Origin: Bathynomus jamesi
Lineage: Eukaryota; Arthropoda; Malacostraca; Isopoda; Cirolanidae
Direction: 5' to 3'
DNA length: 64,000 nucleotides
NCBI GenBank assembly: GCA_023014485.1
Contig: JAJOZX010005629.1
Span: forward strand, 166,501 to 230,500
Below, one piece after another: positions 11,261 to 23,126 of the stretch. The notes below the pieces were generated by a model. The model ran no database searches. It was not told the DNA's origin and saw only the letters and a list, made by a program, of their open reading frames with translations. A program made the translations under genes and the position numbers. Every line of letters starts with the position of its first letter. Position 1 is the stretch's first letter.

Positions 11261-11362
11261 ATATATATATATATATATGTATATACAACGTAAAGAACGA
11301 CGCTTGTATAGGAGATATTCCGCGCAAGATGAGGAGAGAGAACGAGACAAATGAAAAAAGGA

Positions 11363-11434
11363 GGTAACCACCCGGGAATCGAACCCGGGATCTTCCGATT
11401 GCCGGTCAGATATGATAACCATTACACCACGGGC
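11363..11434 (-). pseudogene. tRNA-like sequence
   Basis: The minus strand has an A-box-like TGGTGTAATGGTTATCA and a strong T-arm with GGTTCGATTCC between CCCGGG arms. A 5-bp anticodon stem (TCTGA/TCGGA) encloses a seven-base loop whose middle would be GGC. The usual U33 is a C and the acceptor ends do not pair, so this is a tRNA-derived relic or SINE head rather than a working tRNA. Confidence 0.6.
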
Positions 11435-11522
11435 CTCACTCGAACAAATGCCGTAATTCTTCTACATACGTGCAGAAACCAATGCCCCAAGGGGGCACCT
11501 CCCGCATGCCGTAACATTATAT

Positions 11523-11617
11523 ACATTTTAACTGCAAACACGCAGTATAATTAACGTAAAGAACGACGCTTGTATAGGAGATATTCCGTTAATTATACTT
11601 CGTGTTTGCAGTTAAAA
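11523..11617. repeat. Inverted repeat with repeated loop sequence
   Basis: The arms TTTTAACTGCAAACACG and CGTGTTTGCAGTTAAAA enclose a loop including ACGTAAAGAACGACGCTTGT. That loop sequence also occurs at about 11,288-11,320, upstream of the tRNA-like sequence. No gene is present. Confidence 0.8.
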
Positions 11618-11625
11618 TGTGTATA

Positions 11626-13360
11626 CAGTACTGGCCAAATTATTAGGAATTTTTTAAAAATTTCATTTTTTGGTATAAAATGTTAAATTAAACCAATTTT
11701 AAAAGTTGAAAAGTGATTTATTTCTACACAAGAATACATGGTCATTATTTAGCAATAGTTTAGTACTTAGTTTGACCCCCCTTAGCTGCCTTAAGGGCTG
11801 CGACACGCTTCGGCATGCCATGAATCAATTTTTTGCATAATTCCTTAATACGTGTAGAGTGAAACCAGACTTGAATAAGTCGCTCTATGAGTTGGTGTTT
11901 TGTTGTTATCGGCGTTTCATGGATTACGTCCTTTAAAATACACCATAAACTTTCGATTGGGTTCATGTCTGGAGAATTTCCAGCCCATGGGAGCAACCGA
12001 ACACTATTTTCATGACACCATTTTTTAACCGACTTTGCCGTGTGGCATGGAGCTGAGTCTTGTTGAAAAATCCAACGTCTATTACCATACCATTCCCTTA
12101 TTTGAGGCAGTAGACGTCTTCTTAGTACTTCTATATACTTGACTTGGTTCATATTCCCCTCAACACTGCTCAAACGACTAGTTCCATGCACAGAAATTGC
12201 TCCCCAAACCATGACCTTTTGTGGAAATTTCACCGTTTTCATCAGACACTCAGGCAAAAATTCTTCTCCAGGCCTCCTTCTTACACTTTGAACACGATCG
12301 TCAAGCACGGCAATCGTTGACTCATCGGAGAACACCACCTGCAATCAAAGAAAGCCCTGTGAAAGAGTCAGTGCATAGCGTATGAAGTACAGCTAAAACG
12401 AAGTACAGTATGACTTGCTGCTTTACAGATATTTTTACTGCAGTTTTATCACGTACTGTAAATACACTTCTATGCATACTGTATTTACTGTATTAACATT
12501 CTATTTAATGTTAAATATTATTCTTACCTGTTCCCAATCCTCACTAGTCCAGTTAATGTGTTCCTTTGCCCATGCAAAACGTGCCTTCTTCATAGCCTCA
12601 GTGAGCCTGGGCTTCTTCCTTGGGCGGTAGGCTTTGAAGCCGGCAGTTAGAAGCCTCCTGTTGACTGTTCTACGACTAATATTAATGCCATCAGCCGCTA
12701 GACTACTGGAAATGTTTTTGCAAGTAGCTCTTCTATTTCTAAGAGACAAAATTGCAATCTGTCTATCAGTTCTTGGAGTCGTTACCCTTTTTCTGCCGCA
12801 TCTTCCAACCCTTTTGGGGCCTACATTTTCTCCAAATACCATTTTTTTCTTAATACGAAGTACTGACTGTGGTGAAACATGGAGTTTGGCAGCGATTTCC
12901 TTTTGTTTAAATGTAGAAGTTAATAAAACCTGTATTTGCCCAATTTTCCGTGGACTCAAGTCATTCTTTCGCCCCATTTTCAAATTCACTTAAAAACTGT
13001 AACAAATAATTGCCGAAATTGGGTAAATACACTATTTAAATTAAACGGTAGTTACAATGACACGTAAAAGAAAGAGAAACACACCCGCATCGCACGACAA
13101 CCAAACGACAACTGACGAACAAACACGCTTCGTTCGACTAAAGAATTATGCAAAAAATTGATTCATGGCATGCCGAAGCGTGTCGCAGCCATTATGGCAG
13201 CTAAGGTGGGTCAAACTAAGTACTAAACTATTGCTAAATAATGACCATGTATTCTTGTGTAGAAATAAATAACTTTTCAACGTTTAAAATTGGTTTAATT
13301 TAACATTTTATACCAAAAAATGAAATTTTAAAAAAATTCCTAATAATTTGGCCAGTACTG
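11626..13360 (-). mobile_element. Tc1 transposon with long terminal repeats
   Basis: Ends are CAGTACTGGCCAAATTATTA and its complement at 13,360. The inverted repeats extend about 170 bp and include the last codons of the transposase frame at the left end, echoed in the non-coding right end near 13,190. TA flanks both sides. It lies in AT-rich DNA of the outer Polinton. Confidence 0.92.
11760..12989 (-). CDS. Tc1 transposase, two exons
   Basis: A cut-and-paste DD34E transposase. Exon 1 (start near 12,989 or the internal ATG at 12,977, to 12,528) has helix-turn-helix segments (FKQKEIAAKLHVSPQSVLRI) and a GRKR-type basic stretch. Exon 2 (12,338-11,760) has the first aspartate in VFSDEST, the second in FQQDSAPCH and the glutamate in PDMNPIESLW, with 34 residues between the last two. 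The 189-bp intron has a GTAAGA donor and a TTGCAG acceptor on the minus strand. The two exons appear open, so the gene may be functional. An intron in a Tc1 transposase is somewhat unusual. Confidence 0.85.
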
Positions 13361-13485
13361 TATATATATATATATATATATATATTTAAATATATACACA
13401 ATTAAATAATTAAACGTACATCCTTTATGTTCTACGCCGCAAAACGCTACACTCACACGTAATCGAGTCTACATTCACATCGTTA

Positions 13486-13782
13486 TTACTTTGAAGTACA
13501 TGGTAAAACCGTCCAAACAACACCACCGTTTAACTTATACGGATGCCTACACTCGACATAAATGGCTTTCATATCGTTCAATACTATTTTTGTGCCCACG
13601 TTACATTCGGTTGGCAAGTTATCTTTAATCACGGCTAGAATACAATCAAAAGCACGCACAAAGAGGTCGTTGTTAACCACAACGTCATTATTAAATACAA
13701 GTTTATAAACACGCCTTTCCAATCGAGGGTTTTTTCTTACCGTACCGAGCTTTTCAATCGTGAACTCTTCTTCACTCTGCAT
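13486..13782 (-). pseudogene. Polinton small protein 1 (outer), shortened
   Basis: It matches the 117-residue frame at 40,854-41,207 of the inner Polinton (EEFTIEKL, LRKNPRLER-like, VGTKIVLNDMKA). Here the C-terminal third is missing, replaced by unrelated residues and a stop at 13,486, close to the point where AT-rich sequence begins. The function is unknown. In both copies it is the last gene on the polymerase side. Confidence 0.65.
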
Positions 13783-14508
13783 AGCGGCAATTGAAATAAT
13801 CTTCGAAATCGTAACGACGGCTATTCATTATATAGAGGTACAGCTCTTCAGGGTGAACAGTGTAGGCAAGTCTGCCCTGTACTGCTCAAGTGCTTTGTAC
13901 CAAAGTTCGGGATATTTCGAAGAATCTAAACCTTTTAAATATGCATCCAGCTCTAGACCATTCCCATTCTCGCCTTGTTAATTCCTACATTCGATAAATC
14001 CGTCGAGCAGAGCGGTGTATACGTATTCAAGAACCGTGTCAAAATAAATCATATCCGTAACACGAGCGTCTAATATAGGCTTCAGGTTGCGGAATCCGAC
14101 TATTTCAAACATTCTGTCGAGGATGAAACGGTTTCGCGTAGGGACAAGAACGTTATTATCAGATGCATTCCTCCACATCAGTCGTATATCAATGCATGGC
14201 TGATTGTTATTTATACACAACGTGCAAACAACGGCATCTGAGGGGGTGTCACTAATCTGCTCTCTTCTTGAACCTCCACCTGCAGGTATTTTATAACGGT
14301 CCTCTCCCCACTTCTCAATGATCACGAAGACTCTATTCACCTCCTCAACACTTAAATAAATAACATTACGCTTACCAGAGTTTGCTTGCCTGCAAATCGT
14401 TTCAAGTACATAGTTACTGGTGCCGGTTTCACGCCTGAACACGCGCAATGACTTCGTCACGGAGACATCGTACGAGGCGTTGTGAATGCTTCGGAAAGGA
14501 AGTTCCAT
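13783..14508 (-). pseudogene. Polinton small protein 2 (outer)
   Basis: The start ATG at 14,508 is chosen because it aligns with the inner copy's MELPLRS. The open part (to 13,978, about 176 residues) includes SVTKSLRVFRRETGT, RNVIYL, QPCIDIRLMW and RNRFILDRMFEIVGF. A stop codon interrupts at 13,978-13,980 just after ECRN, but homology continues to about 13,810 (LKGLDSSKYPELWYK) before a frameshift. The ancestral protein was therefore near 240 residues and ran up to the next gene. No known domain was recognised. Conservation in both Polintons suggests a real viral-type protein. Confidence 0.7.
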
Positions 14509-14845
14509 CTTATTCGCACGTTCACACGGTCCAGGCTCTGAGATGACTATGAGCCACAGGTGGACGGATCGGCTCGACGGGCGGAGTGAGTCACGCTGAT
14601 GAAACGTGTACAGGTTTGTCCAAACTCGTGTGTTTCGTGAGTTACACGGGTGTGCGGCTCGCTGGGGGGAGCGAGTCACACTGCCGAACACTTGTGCCCT
14701 TGGACAAGCAGAATTTTCCGCAACATGAAACAATCCCGGCTTTAATGTTTTATCACTCAACAGACGTTCATTTTCAGAAACTAAACATCTTCACAATCCG
14801 GTGCGCTATTTGAGAGAAACATATGCCCATATTTATCCTTTTTGT

Positions 14846-15115
14846 TTAACAAGCGATACTCGTCTCTAAATCTGTTAAAATCTCACACAGCCCATTAGCC
14901 ACAACCTCACTACAAACCTCGTCATGATATATATTAATAGAGTGGTAAAAATACTTAAGATTCTCCATGATGACAAGATTTACATTCTCAACCGTATGGT
15001 ACGAGTAGTCGGTATGGTGTAACATGAAATAATATTGCTTGTCACACCACTCATCAACAAGACTCACTATCCATAACCGAACATCTTGGTCATTCGCGCT
15101 GCTCAATGTAGCCAT
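14846..15115 (-). pseudogene. Polinton small protein 3 (outer), internal deletion
   Basis: The first residues (MATLSSA) and the C-terminal part (VSLVDEWCDKQYYFMLHH, ENVNLVIMENLKYFYH) match the inner region 39,150-39,670. That region has about 100 further codons between the two parts, so this copy has an internal deletion. It is not recognised as a known family. It lies directly downstream of polymerase B on the same strand, separated by a stretch with a CACACA/CGCACG run. Confidence 0.65.
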
Positions 15116-15342
15116 TACTATTTTTCTTCTACGCGGGAGAACACACGTCTGAGCTCAACAGTATGCAGAGCTCAACTGAGCATGCAGGGATAGAGATATG
15201 CTCAGGTAGTGTCATGACTCACGTTGCCAATCATACAGTGGGCGGAGCTTAGCTTTTTACTGTACACACACACACACACGCACGCACGCAAAGGAGAAAA
15301 TGAAACCTTAATTGAAGCAAATATACGTGATAAGTAAACATA

Positions 15343-18300
15343 TCAATACACATATATATAAATACAATCAAGGATTAAGTAATTAAGGTAACCAAAGGGT
15401 ACGGTATCATAGGTACCAGGCACCTGATAACGCTTCCTATAGGTGTTACGGCATACCTTCGTGCCCCTAAGTTCCTTCACACACCCCAGTTTCTGCGCCC
15501 GAAAATTGTGCGTCACCACAGTCAGTTGGGGTAGCTGGTCACCCTCATCTTCCCAGCACACTAGTTCCTTCAACGAGTCAAATTTAACGACTCGACGGTT
15601 CGCATGGTTAAGCGTGATACCCTTAGCCTTCACGATATACTTCATATCGTCCCCTACCTTCACCCATACCCCATAGGTTTTTGGCCCTGTTGAAACAAAC
15701 GAGACTGCGTATGCACCATCACCATACTCATCCTTGATCTCGTCAGTTAGCTCTCCGAGGAACTCCCCAATAGCGGGCATGTATTCACCCTCCCTCGCTG
15801 TGAATATCACGCTATCTGTGTCAGTGTACAACACCCTCCGTCCAACAGAGTGCAATAGGCCCCAAAGTTTGATGCGGGCGTAGGCCGTTGTGAAGCTGGC
15901 TACAGGTATGTTTGTAACCCGTGAGGTATCTCTGGCCAGCTCGGTGATATTGTACTTTATTATGTAAGTATTACTTACATTCACAATCTCCATAACCTCT
16001 TTATCGGGAGCGTTGGCATAATCCCATACTTCACTATAGCTTTGTGCCAAATGGACGTTCCCTTTGCCGGTATTCTGTGCAAATTTCCCCCAAAGACTGT
16101 TTAGGCACAACTTTGTACTAAAGCGGTTGCCAGAATTCTTAACAATTTGGGATCGGTCAAGCTGTATACCTTCATGGGCACGGTACCGCTGAATATAAGC
16201 CGTTTTTTCATCTTCGGTGTCAACCCCTCGCGGATATCCTGACGCCTCAACCTTATCCTTCAAAAAAGCGTTTATATATGGTGTGAAAAGGTTGGGTAGC
16301 TTCTGAAACCTCCACACCTCATCATATCTTCAATATTCTATACACATGGCGAACGGCTAGGGCCAGCTCAAGGCTGCATATACACCGCTGATCTTACGCT
16401 AGTTGACTGTATGGTCACAATCACCGTTGTTATCTTCTGCGCACTTCAGGCACAGGGGGAACATGAGCTTGTGATCCATAACGACGGGTAAGATCGGCAT
16501 CCATAAATCGCGAGGGGGGAGCACGTCTACGAATGAGAGTCCAAAGTAGCGCTCATTCAAGATAGCTGAAAACTTGTCGATGGTTGGTATGGTGGGACCC
16601 ACCATTTTTTCAGGCGCACATTCGGGGTACAGATTGTTCTTCATCACGTAGGGGTATAAAGAGCAGAAGTCGTAGTAGTGGAGTTTCACACCCTCCGTAG
16701 GCGGAAAGTATAGCTTCAGTGGGTTTGTGCGCCCTCAAAACAAGCTGTAACCGCATTTAAGGGGTACAACACCATTGAACGTTTGATGGTCCTTATTTCT
16801 TCATGGTACTGGGCATCTGTTTCCAATCCTGCATCATACTCATACTCCCACAGATTTTGTGAGTGAACTGGGAGCCTATAAGCTGATCACGGTTACGAGT
16901 CCATGCGAGGCTGTCGGCGGGGGATCTTCCATAAAGGTCCCCTGTGACGGCACATTCAGCGCGCGGGCATCCATGCCACCAGCAGCCTTTAAAGGAATAC
17001 ACAGTCTTCTCACCAGTGGCTGGATCCTCACTTAGGCCGTCAACCCAAAAAACACGACTATTGAACTTAACGGGTACTTCACCCGTGTTGCGGGCATGTT
17101 TTTTGTATACCCCGGTCTGCTGCGGTAGGTGTATGAGTCAGTAAATAGCCTTGTGCCCATAACTGCAGGGGTTGTTTCTGTGAATGATTGCTAAGGTGTG
17201 TTTAGGCATGAAGTTATTCTTAAACACTGTTAAACATAATGAGGCGATCGTGGTCGCGACTTGCACGGATCGCATTTGAAACGTGTTATGTACATCCTTC
17301 TAAAGGCTTGAAAGCATACTCTAAATACACGTACGTCATTCACGCAATAACGTTAACATTCATCGGCTATATTTATGGATTAGCTTCATTAAAAATGTTG
17401 TAGTAACGGTCAAAATTTTCACGCTCACTATCACTCATGTTGGTGTAGTTAAAGTAATGTTTGGGTGGAGGTAGTCCTACGTAATTTAAAGTTTCGTTAG
17501 TGAGGAATGTGTAAGGCAAAGATACTTTTGAAACTTCAGCGGCTACGCCCATGACCTTGGGCAGCTTTGCTAATTTACAAGGTGTGAACAGTTGGATGTC
17601 TTTAAACTGTACATTACCTCTTATCTGCATCTGTATTAGTTTGTTGCCTCTTTTCAAGGGATAACCTGTAAATATCTCAGACGACTCGTGCTCAAGCAAC
17701 TCCTTATAAAGGAAATGTGTGTCAAATTTCGCCCCGTTATGGGCAAGAATATACACAGTAATTTTTTTTAACTTGTTCGCTAATTTGACAACATAGGATA
17801 CAAAGAGTTTCACAGGGCTGTCGTACGCATTCGTTTTAAAAACGTTTATCCGTTTCTACATTTTTGGCACTCATCATTCTCGATCTCCATGCACTCATCA
17901 TATAGTCTGACTTAGGAGTAAATGTGGAATGACCTCTTTCGTTTCAGCGTTCGTGTAAGTTTCTATATCGTAGTACACGGTTATACAAGTGCTATTTTTA
18001 GGCTTAGCATCTTTCATCTAACATACATTCTTCACTCCATCCGCCTTATATTTTTCATGACATGTAGAACAGTGAATTTCATCGCATTTATGTTTGAAAT
18101 TCCCCCAATTATCCATCATTTGATTTATGGAGGTCAAAGCACTTTTTATTGAAAACTGTACGTCTACACACATTACATTCCCTCTTCTCGATTTCAACTA
18201 CCTGAATTTCACATTTGGGGCTTTTACACTGCTCACATACCATGTAGCAATCATTACAATGTTTCATCATATCATCAGCAAACTCGAGACAACCTTTACA

Positions 18301-19423
18301 CAAATCATGATGCCTTCCATATTTTTTACTTTTATCATAACTGGCGTAGAGAGCCCTTATGTTACGGATCGGGAGATACGATGTTCCTGACAATCCTAAA
18401 ATTAGTAGAGGTCTTGTACGATCTCTCACGGTGCTTTTAAAAACATACACAGTCCTACGACGATCATCCATTCCAAATACGACTATAAGTGCATTCATTT
18501 CCTGCTCGGCCCTTCTCAGTTCTTCAGGACCCATATTACACTCAAACTCAAGCTTACAATCTGAAGCCAGTTTACGGGCACGCTGCACAACCGTGGGCAG
18601 CCAAATTTTTTGCGTCCAAGTATTTAGCACAGTGAACATATGAGCTAAAATTATTGCTATAAAACCACAACCACGATCGACGTTTAAATGCTTTCTGTAA
18701 ATAACCGGAGAATTGAAATTAAGAGTATAAGGTGTGGCACTATGACCCGCAACCCGGAATACTCTGTCAATATCTACCATGAAGTTGTCCATATTGAAGG
18801 ATGTACCACTTTGAGAGGCTTGCATTATACGCCCAAGATATATTCTATCTACAGCCGCCAAACGTCTGAACGGTATTACACCCAAAAATCGTCCCCTCAT
18901 CTGACCCGAACCTGAAGGATAACCTCGTCCGGACTTCACGTTCGTCGCGGTTCTGAAGGGCAAACTCCACAATACGTTCAACTACGCGCCGCAGTCCGTT
19001 GGTATACAGGGATCCAGGGTCAACCCTGACCACGTACCGATTTCTAGTCAGGGCAGGGGTGGGGGTAGCGGTGCGCACCAACTCGAATGTTATACCATCC
19101 TCCACAGTATGAGAAGCTGCTGTGGAGGAAGTACCCGGAACTGAACAATGGGGCATATTTGAGGAAGGTACTATTGTGGGGGTTGTGTCGTAAGACGTTA
19201 GAGGGTTGGGGCTCTATTACTGGGGTCTAACAACCGGAGCAATCCTGGCACGCTTTATACCTGACGTGGAGGGCTCTTCATCATGCTTCCGCTTTGAACT
19301 GTCGCATGCTACAGGTGTCGCTGGTGAGGGTTCGTCAGCGGGGAAGGTTCTGTAGCTGCACGGTCATCGGGTTTGTCTGTGATATCGATGATGGGGTGCT
19401 GTACATCGTCGTCATTCACGGTT
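15343..19423 (-). pseudogene. Polinton DNA polymerase B (outer)
   Basis: This family replicates the element from a protein primer. Reading from 19,423 down: N-terminal region, cysteine-rich segment (CKGCLEF, CEQCKSPKC, CNVCRRT) near 18,130-18,310, exonuclease motif II (AHNGAKFDTHF) near 17,740, motif A (YDFCSLYP) near 16,670, motif B (NSLWGKF) near 16,090 and motif C (YTDTDSV) near 15,820. Motif A and C aspartates are intact. Frameshifts or stops break it at about 18,110, 17,820, 17,370, 17,000, 16,750 and 16,390, and the first exonuclease motif is lost in a gap. It is divergent from the ATPase. Full length would be well over 1,000 residues. Confidence 0.9.
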
Positions 19424-19513
19424 CTGTGGAAGAAGAAAGCAAAATATAAGGAACAGCACTCAAAATTTGTAATATTTTGTAAATGACCCACTTAGGGGTG
19501 TGACGTGTTAGAG
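19424..19513. promoter_or_regulatory. ATPase/polymerase divergent spacer (outer)
   Basis: About 90 bp separate the first ATPase codon from the pyrimidine-tract/AG that precedes polymerase B. The spacer is conserved with 34,500-34,590 in the inner copy. It must hold transcription starts for both directions, although no TATA box was obvious. Confidence 0.4.
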
Positions 19514-20154
19514 ATGGAATCTGTAGAAAAATTCAGGTTCACAAGCCCCTCCACATGTATTATATCTGGCCCCACAGGATGTGGAAAATCTGTGCTAATG
19601 CTTAAAATCATTAAAGATAAGGGGGAGATGTCCTAAAAATTTGTGCATAAAGTAATATGGTGCTATTCGACGTATCAGTCAGTGTTCAACGAGTACCAAG
19701 ATGATATTTTGTTCCACAAGGGTGTCTATGACGTTAATTCATTAAAAGGTAATGAGCATAAAGTTAATGTAATTGACGATTTCATGTTGGAAATGGATAA
19801 AACGTTTGACGAGACATTTACAGTGTTCTCTCACCATCTTAACATAAGCGTATTCTTCATCAACCAGAATCTATTTTTCAAAAATAGATACATGCGCGAT
19901 GTGTCGCTAAATACAAATATCTAGTCTTATTCGCACAAAGTAGAGATGTGTCACAATTTGGGGTATTAGCCAATCAAATGTTCCCGAATCAGCGTAAGGA
20001 ATTTTTGGAGGTTTATAAAGAAGCCACAAGCCAGCGTTATGGATATTTGCTCTGTGACCTTCACCCGCGAAACACGTTTAGGGTGCTTCTAAGAGCGAAT
20101 ATATTCCCAAGCGAACCTGTAACGGTGTATATTCCAGAATGCCAAATAGGCTGA
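19514..20154 (+). pseudogene. Polinton packaging ATPase (outer)
   Basis: The start at 19,514 gives an N-terminus shared with the inner copy. Walker A (GPTGCGKS) lies near residue 25 and Walker B (VNVIDDFMLEMDKTF) near residue 90. The family is the FtsK/HerA-type or adenovirus IVa2-like motor that loads DNA into the capsid. An in-frame TAA at 19,633 and a frameshift near 19,922 break the gene. The C-terminal part (SQRYGYLLCDLHPRNTFRVL) ends at 20,154, overlapping the next gene by 16 bp. Confidence 0.88.
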
Positions 20155-20462
20155 AGAAATATCGTGCATTAATAAAAATCTATAAACGATTGCCCCGGGC
20201 ACTGCAACAGATGTTTGTTAAAAATATCGACTCTGACTTTTTAAAATGCATCTGTGAAATCTGTCTTAATGTTATAAAATGTAATGTGCCAATGAAACCC
20301 TCTCAGAAGGCTCGCTTACGTCGTTACAAAAACATAATACGAGCGCTCGCTCATAAAAGTCAAACTGTGGGTAAGAAAAAGAGAATTATTGTAAAAAGAG
20401 AAGGATCATTCCTACCCATCTTATTTTCAGTTTTGGGTCATTTACTGACTAGATTAATATAA
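20139..20462 (+). CDS. Polinton conserved 107-residue protein (outer)
   Basis: An uninterrupted frame that also occurs uninterrupted in the inner Polinton at 33,554-33,877, with about nine in ten residues the same by eye. It has two cysteine pairs close together (CICEIC), a basic middle and tail (KKRIIVKR), and a hydrophobic C-terminus (LPILFSVLGHLL) that could be a membrane-active or core-protein segment. The function is not known to me. It overlaps the ATPase upstream by 16 bp and the next start by 1 bp (TAATG), as in compact viral genomes. Confidence 0.7.
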   Translation: MPNRLKKYRALIKIYKRLPRALQQMFVKNIDSDFLKCICEICLNVIKCNVPMKPSQKARLRRYKNIIRALAHKSQTVGKKKRIIVKREGSFLPILFSVLGHLLTRLI

Positions 20463-21190
20463 TGAAGAAGGTGGTTGTGATTCCGCACGAGGTGTATGCT
20501 TCATTGCAAGTTCAACGATTCCAGACACGGCTCTAGAACCCCGTCAAAGTAGGCTTAAAAGAATGGAAAGCGAGTTGCTAGTCCTATTAAACAGTGAAAA
20601 GTCACCTGATGATGAAAGGATCTTGTACCAAGAAGCTTTGCAGAAATTTCTTCATGAGTACGAAGATTATAAGTATCCGACAGAGCTCCCGTGGTTGTTA
20701 GGCACAGCGCGAGTAGCGCTGAGCATGGCGACACAGGACCTCCCCACCGTTAGAGATGAACAACCAAAGAACAAAGGAACGAACACAACACATCGAACAT
20801 GTGCTAAATAAAGTCTCCCACATACATTGAGGAATGAAGGCTTAAGTCTTTATAATCTATTGAGTGAGGACCCCATCATACAGTGGGCCAATACAGGCGA
20901 GGTCATTGATTAAAGAACAAGGGTACAAGGATCCAATATCGTTGGTATTGTTCATGATCTGGTGAGAAAGTGGGACAGACCCTCACCAACAGGATGGAAG
21001 CATATTAAAGCAAGACTACACGAAATAAATGTCCCCAAAACATTGATAGGTAATCTGAATAAGTTGAAAGACCTGGATCAAGTCTCGCATGTGTCACAAC
21101 TGAGTACTGAGTACGCCATCGACCCCAGCAGCAGCGTCTCTGAAGAAGAGAAAGATGAGAACAAACGGCCAACCTTATCCATTTGTCTCT
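20462..21190 (+). pseudogene. Polinton protein preceding integrase (outer)
   Basis: It starts MKKVVVIPHEVYASLQ, a beginning shared with the inner copy. A coiled or helical acidic segment follows (LYQEALQKFLHEYEDYKYP) and then a C-terminal part (PSPTGWKHIKARLHEINVP). Frameshifts near 20,510 and stops near 20,810-20,960 split it into three open stretches. Proteins of this layout are commonly found next to the integrase in Polintons; their role is unknown. Confidence 0.65.
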
Positions 21191-21201
21191 AAAATACACA
21201 A

Positions 21202-22257
21202 ATGGCTAACATATTAAGTAAACGCTATTATGACATTTCTAACCCCGCCTCCTATGGTGGCGTTAATAGACTGTACAGAGGTGTTTACAGAGTAGGGAAA
21301 AAAGATGTTGAGCGGTTTTTGTGGGAACAGGATGCTTATACATTTCATAAACCGGTGAGAAAAAGGATCAAAACGGCCAAGACAACCGCGGATTCGATTG
21401 ACTCTTTTGCAGGCGGATTTAACAGACATGCAAACATATTCAATGTATAATGACGGATACCGCTACATCTTATTCATAATAGATGTATTCTCCAGATATC
21501 TGTGGTTAATTCCCCTGAAAAATAAATCGCCTGAAACAGTTGCTAAAGCGACCAAAACGTTGATGTCAAAAGAGAAAAGGGTTCCTGGCTATTTTTGTAC
21601 GGATATGGGGAAAGAATTTATAGGTCGCGCTTTTCAGAACATGCTGGCAGAGTTTAATATCAGTTACTACACTAGCAGTTCTATACATAAGTCTCTTTAG
21701 CTGAAAGAGTTCAACGTACCATAAACGAACGCATGCATCGCTATTTTACCATAAAAACTCATACAGATATATAAACTTTCTCGGGTCATTGGCATCATCA
21801 TACAACCGTTCACACCACCGTACAATTGGCATAACACCTACCGAAGTTTTAGAAAGAGCTACGCTGCCAGAGGTGAGAAGAGATGAAACATCGCCACGGC
21901 ACTCTATAAATTTCAAAATCAATGATTATACAAGGCTATCACGTTCGGAAAATAAATTCGTGAAGGGATTTGAGCAAGGATGGACACGTGAGATTTTTAA
22001 AGTTCGTGCTATGAGACCTAAAGGTGAGATAATGATGTATTACGCTGAAGATTTGAATAGGGAAGAGGTCACCGGAGGCTTTTACCGCGAGGAGTTGCAG
22101 AGAGTGACATTTAATTTAGGAAAAAGTGTGTTCAAAATTGAAAAGATTTTAGGCAGCAAACGTGGTTAAAGAGAAAAATGTACCTGGTGAAATGGCTGGG
22201 TTACCCAGAAAGCTTTAACACCTATATAAAAGTTGCTGCCATAATGAAGCTTAAATA
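21202..22257 (+). pseudogene. Polinton retroviral-type integrase with chromodomain (outer)
   Basis: The enzyme inserts the element into host DNA. The N-terminal part has GVNRLYRGVYRVGKKDVERF. The catalytic core shows the first aspartate (LQADLTDMQ, near 21,405), the second (YFCTDMGKEF, near 21,600) and the glutamate in AERVQRTI (near 21,705). The C-terminus is a chromodomain (IEKILGS and YLVKWLGYPE, 22,140-22,220), which may guide insertion to particular chromatin. Frameshifts near 21,415 and 21,695 and a stop at about 22,167 disable it. It sits between the small protein and penton genes. Confidence 0.9.
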
Positions 22258-22266
22258 GTGTGCAAC

Positions 22267-23126
22267 ATGGCGCCTAACCACTTCTATGTCACATTCCCTT
22301 CTTCTTCTTCTCTGTCTGTACATCCTAACAACACCCGAGCCAACATTGTGACAGAACTCCACGGACCCATTAAATTGGAGCGTGATTCGTATAAGGTGGG
22401 CTTATGTGAACTCCATTTAGTCTCCAAATTTTAACTCTTGAAAATGAGCAAATCATATTTCTGATCCTTAGAAAAATCGATGAGTGATAAAAATTGGGCA
22501 TAACCTTAGACAATACTATGCGATCAGTCCTGTTCGGTGAGGAACAGTACTATAGTACAAATGTTTCGATAGGAATCGGGTATTATGGTACAGCCATGGA
22601 CATTGTGACGGGGTTAAACAAGAGTCTTGAAAAGTCGTACCTGACAAACGATTTACTTTTTGAAGTCGTAAAAATAGACACGCCTGCGTGCACATTGAAG
22701 TTAAATTCAACGCTTAGTAGAAATATTAAAGATATTGAGCTGTTCACAATTGTGGGTGAGGGCCTATATAGCGCAGCTCTCCAAAGAGATACCTTTCACG
22801 AGGCACAGCATGACTTGTCCAGCTTAATGTATCAATTGAAGATGGAGAAATTGGGTGAAAGTTCTCCACCCCCAGACATGTGCTATATTTTCAGCAATTT
22901 CGTAGAGCACCAATTTGTTGGGGAACCCAGGCGCGCTGCTGCGCATTGCACACATCCCCAACCATAGAGGAAAAGTTTGAGCATTACATATGACAAGCCC
23001 CATTATGTGAATGTTGCGACTAATCTATTAACCAACATCTCGATATATATAAGAACGATTGAGGGAAAAAATTTCCCATTCGGTGATGGGAGCTTAACAG
23101 TGAAACTACACTTTCGCCGTTTATAA
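22267..23126 (+). pseudogene. Polinton penton (minor capsid) protein (outer)
   Basis: The start is at 22,267 (MAPNHFYVTFPSSSS). HPNNT, ELHGPIKL and YKVGLCEL near the N-terminus fit the single-jelly-roll minor capsid protein that forms capsid vertices. The frame is broken near 22,430-22,490 and near 22,930. The main open part is 22,494-22,967. The stop overlaps the next start by 1 bp (TAATG at 23,124-23,128). Confidence 0.75.

Noticed and set aside
11363..11434. A functional tRNA gene
   Set aside because: The acceptor arms do not pair and position 33 of the loop is not U, so only a tRNA-derived relic is supported.
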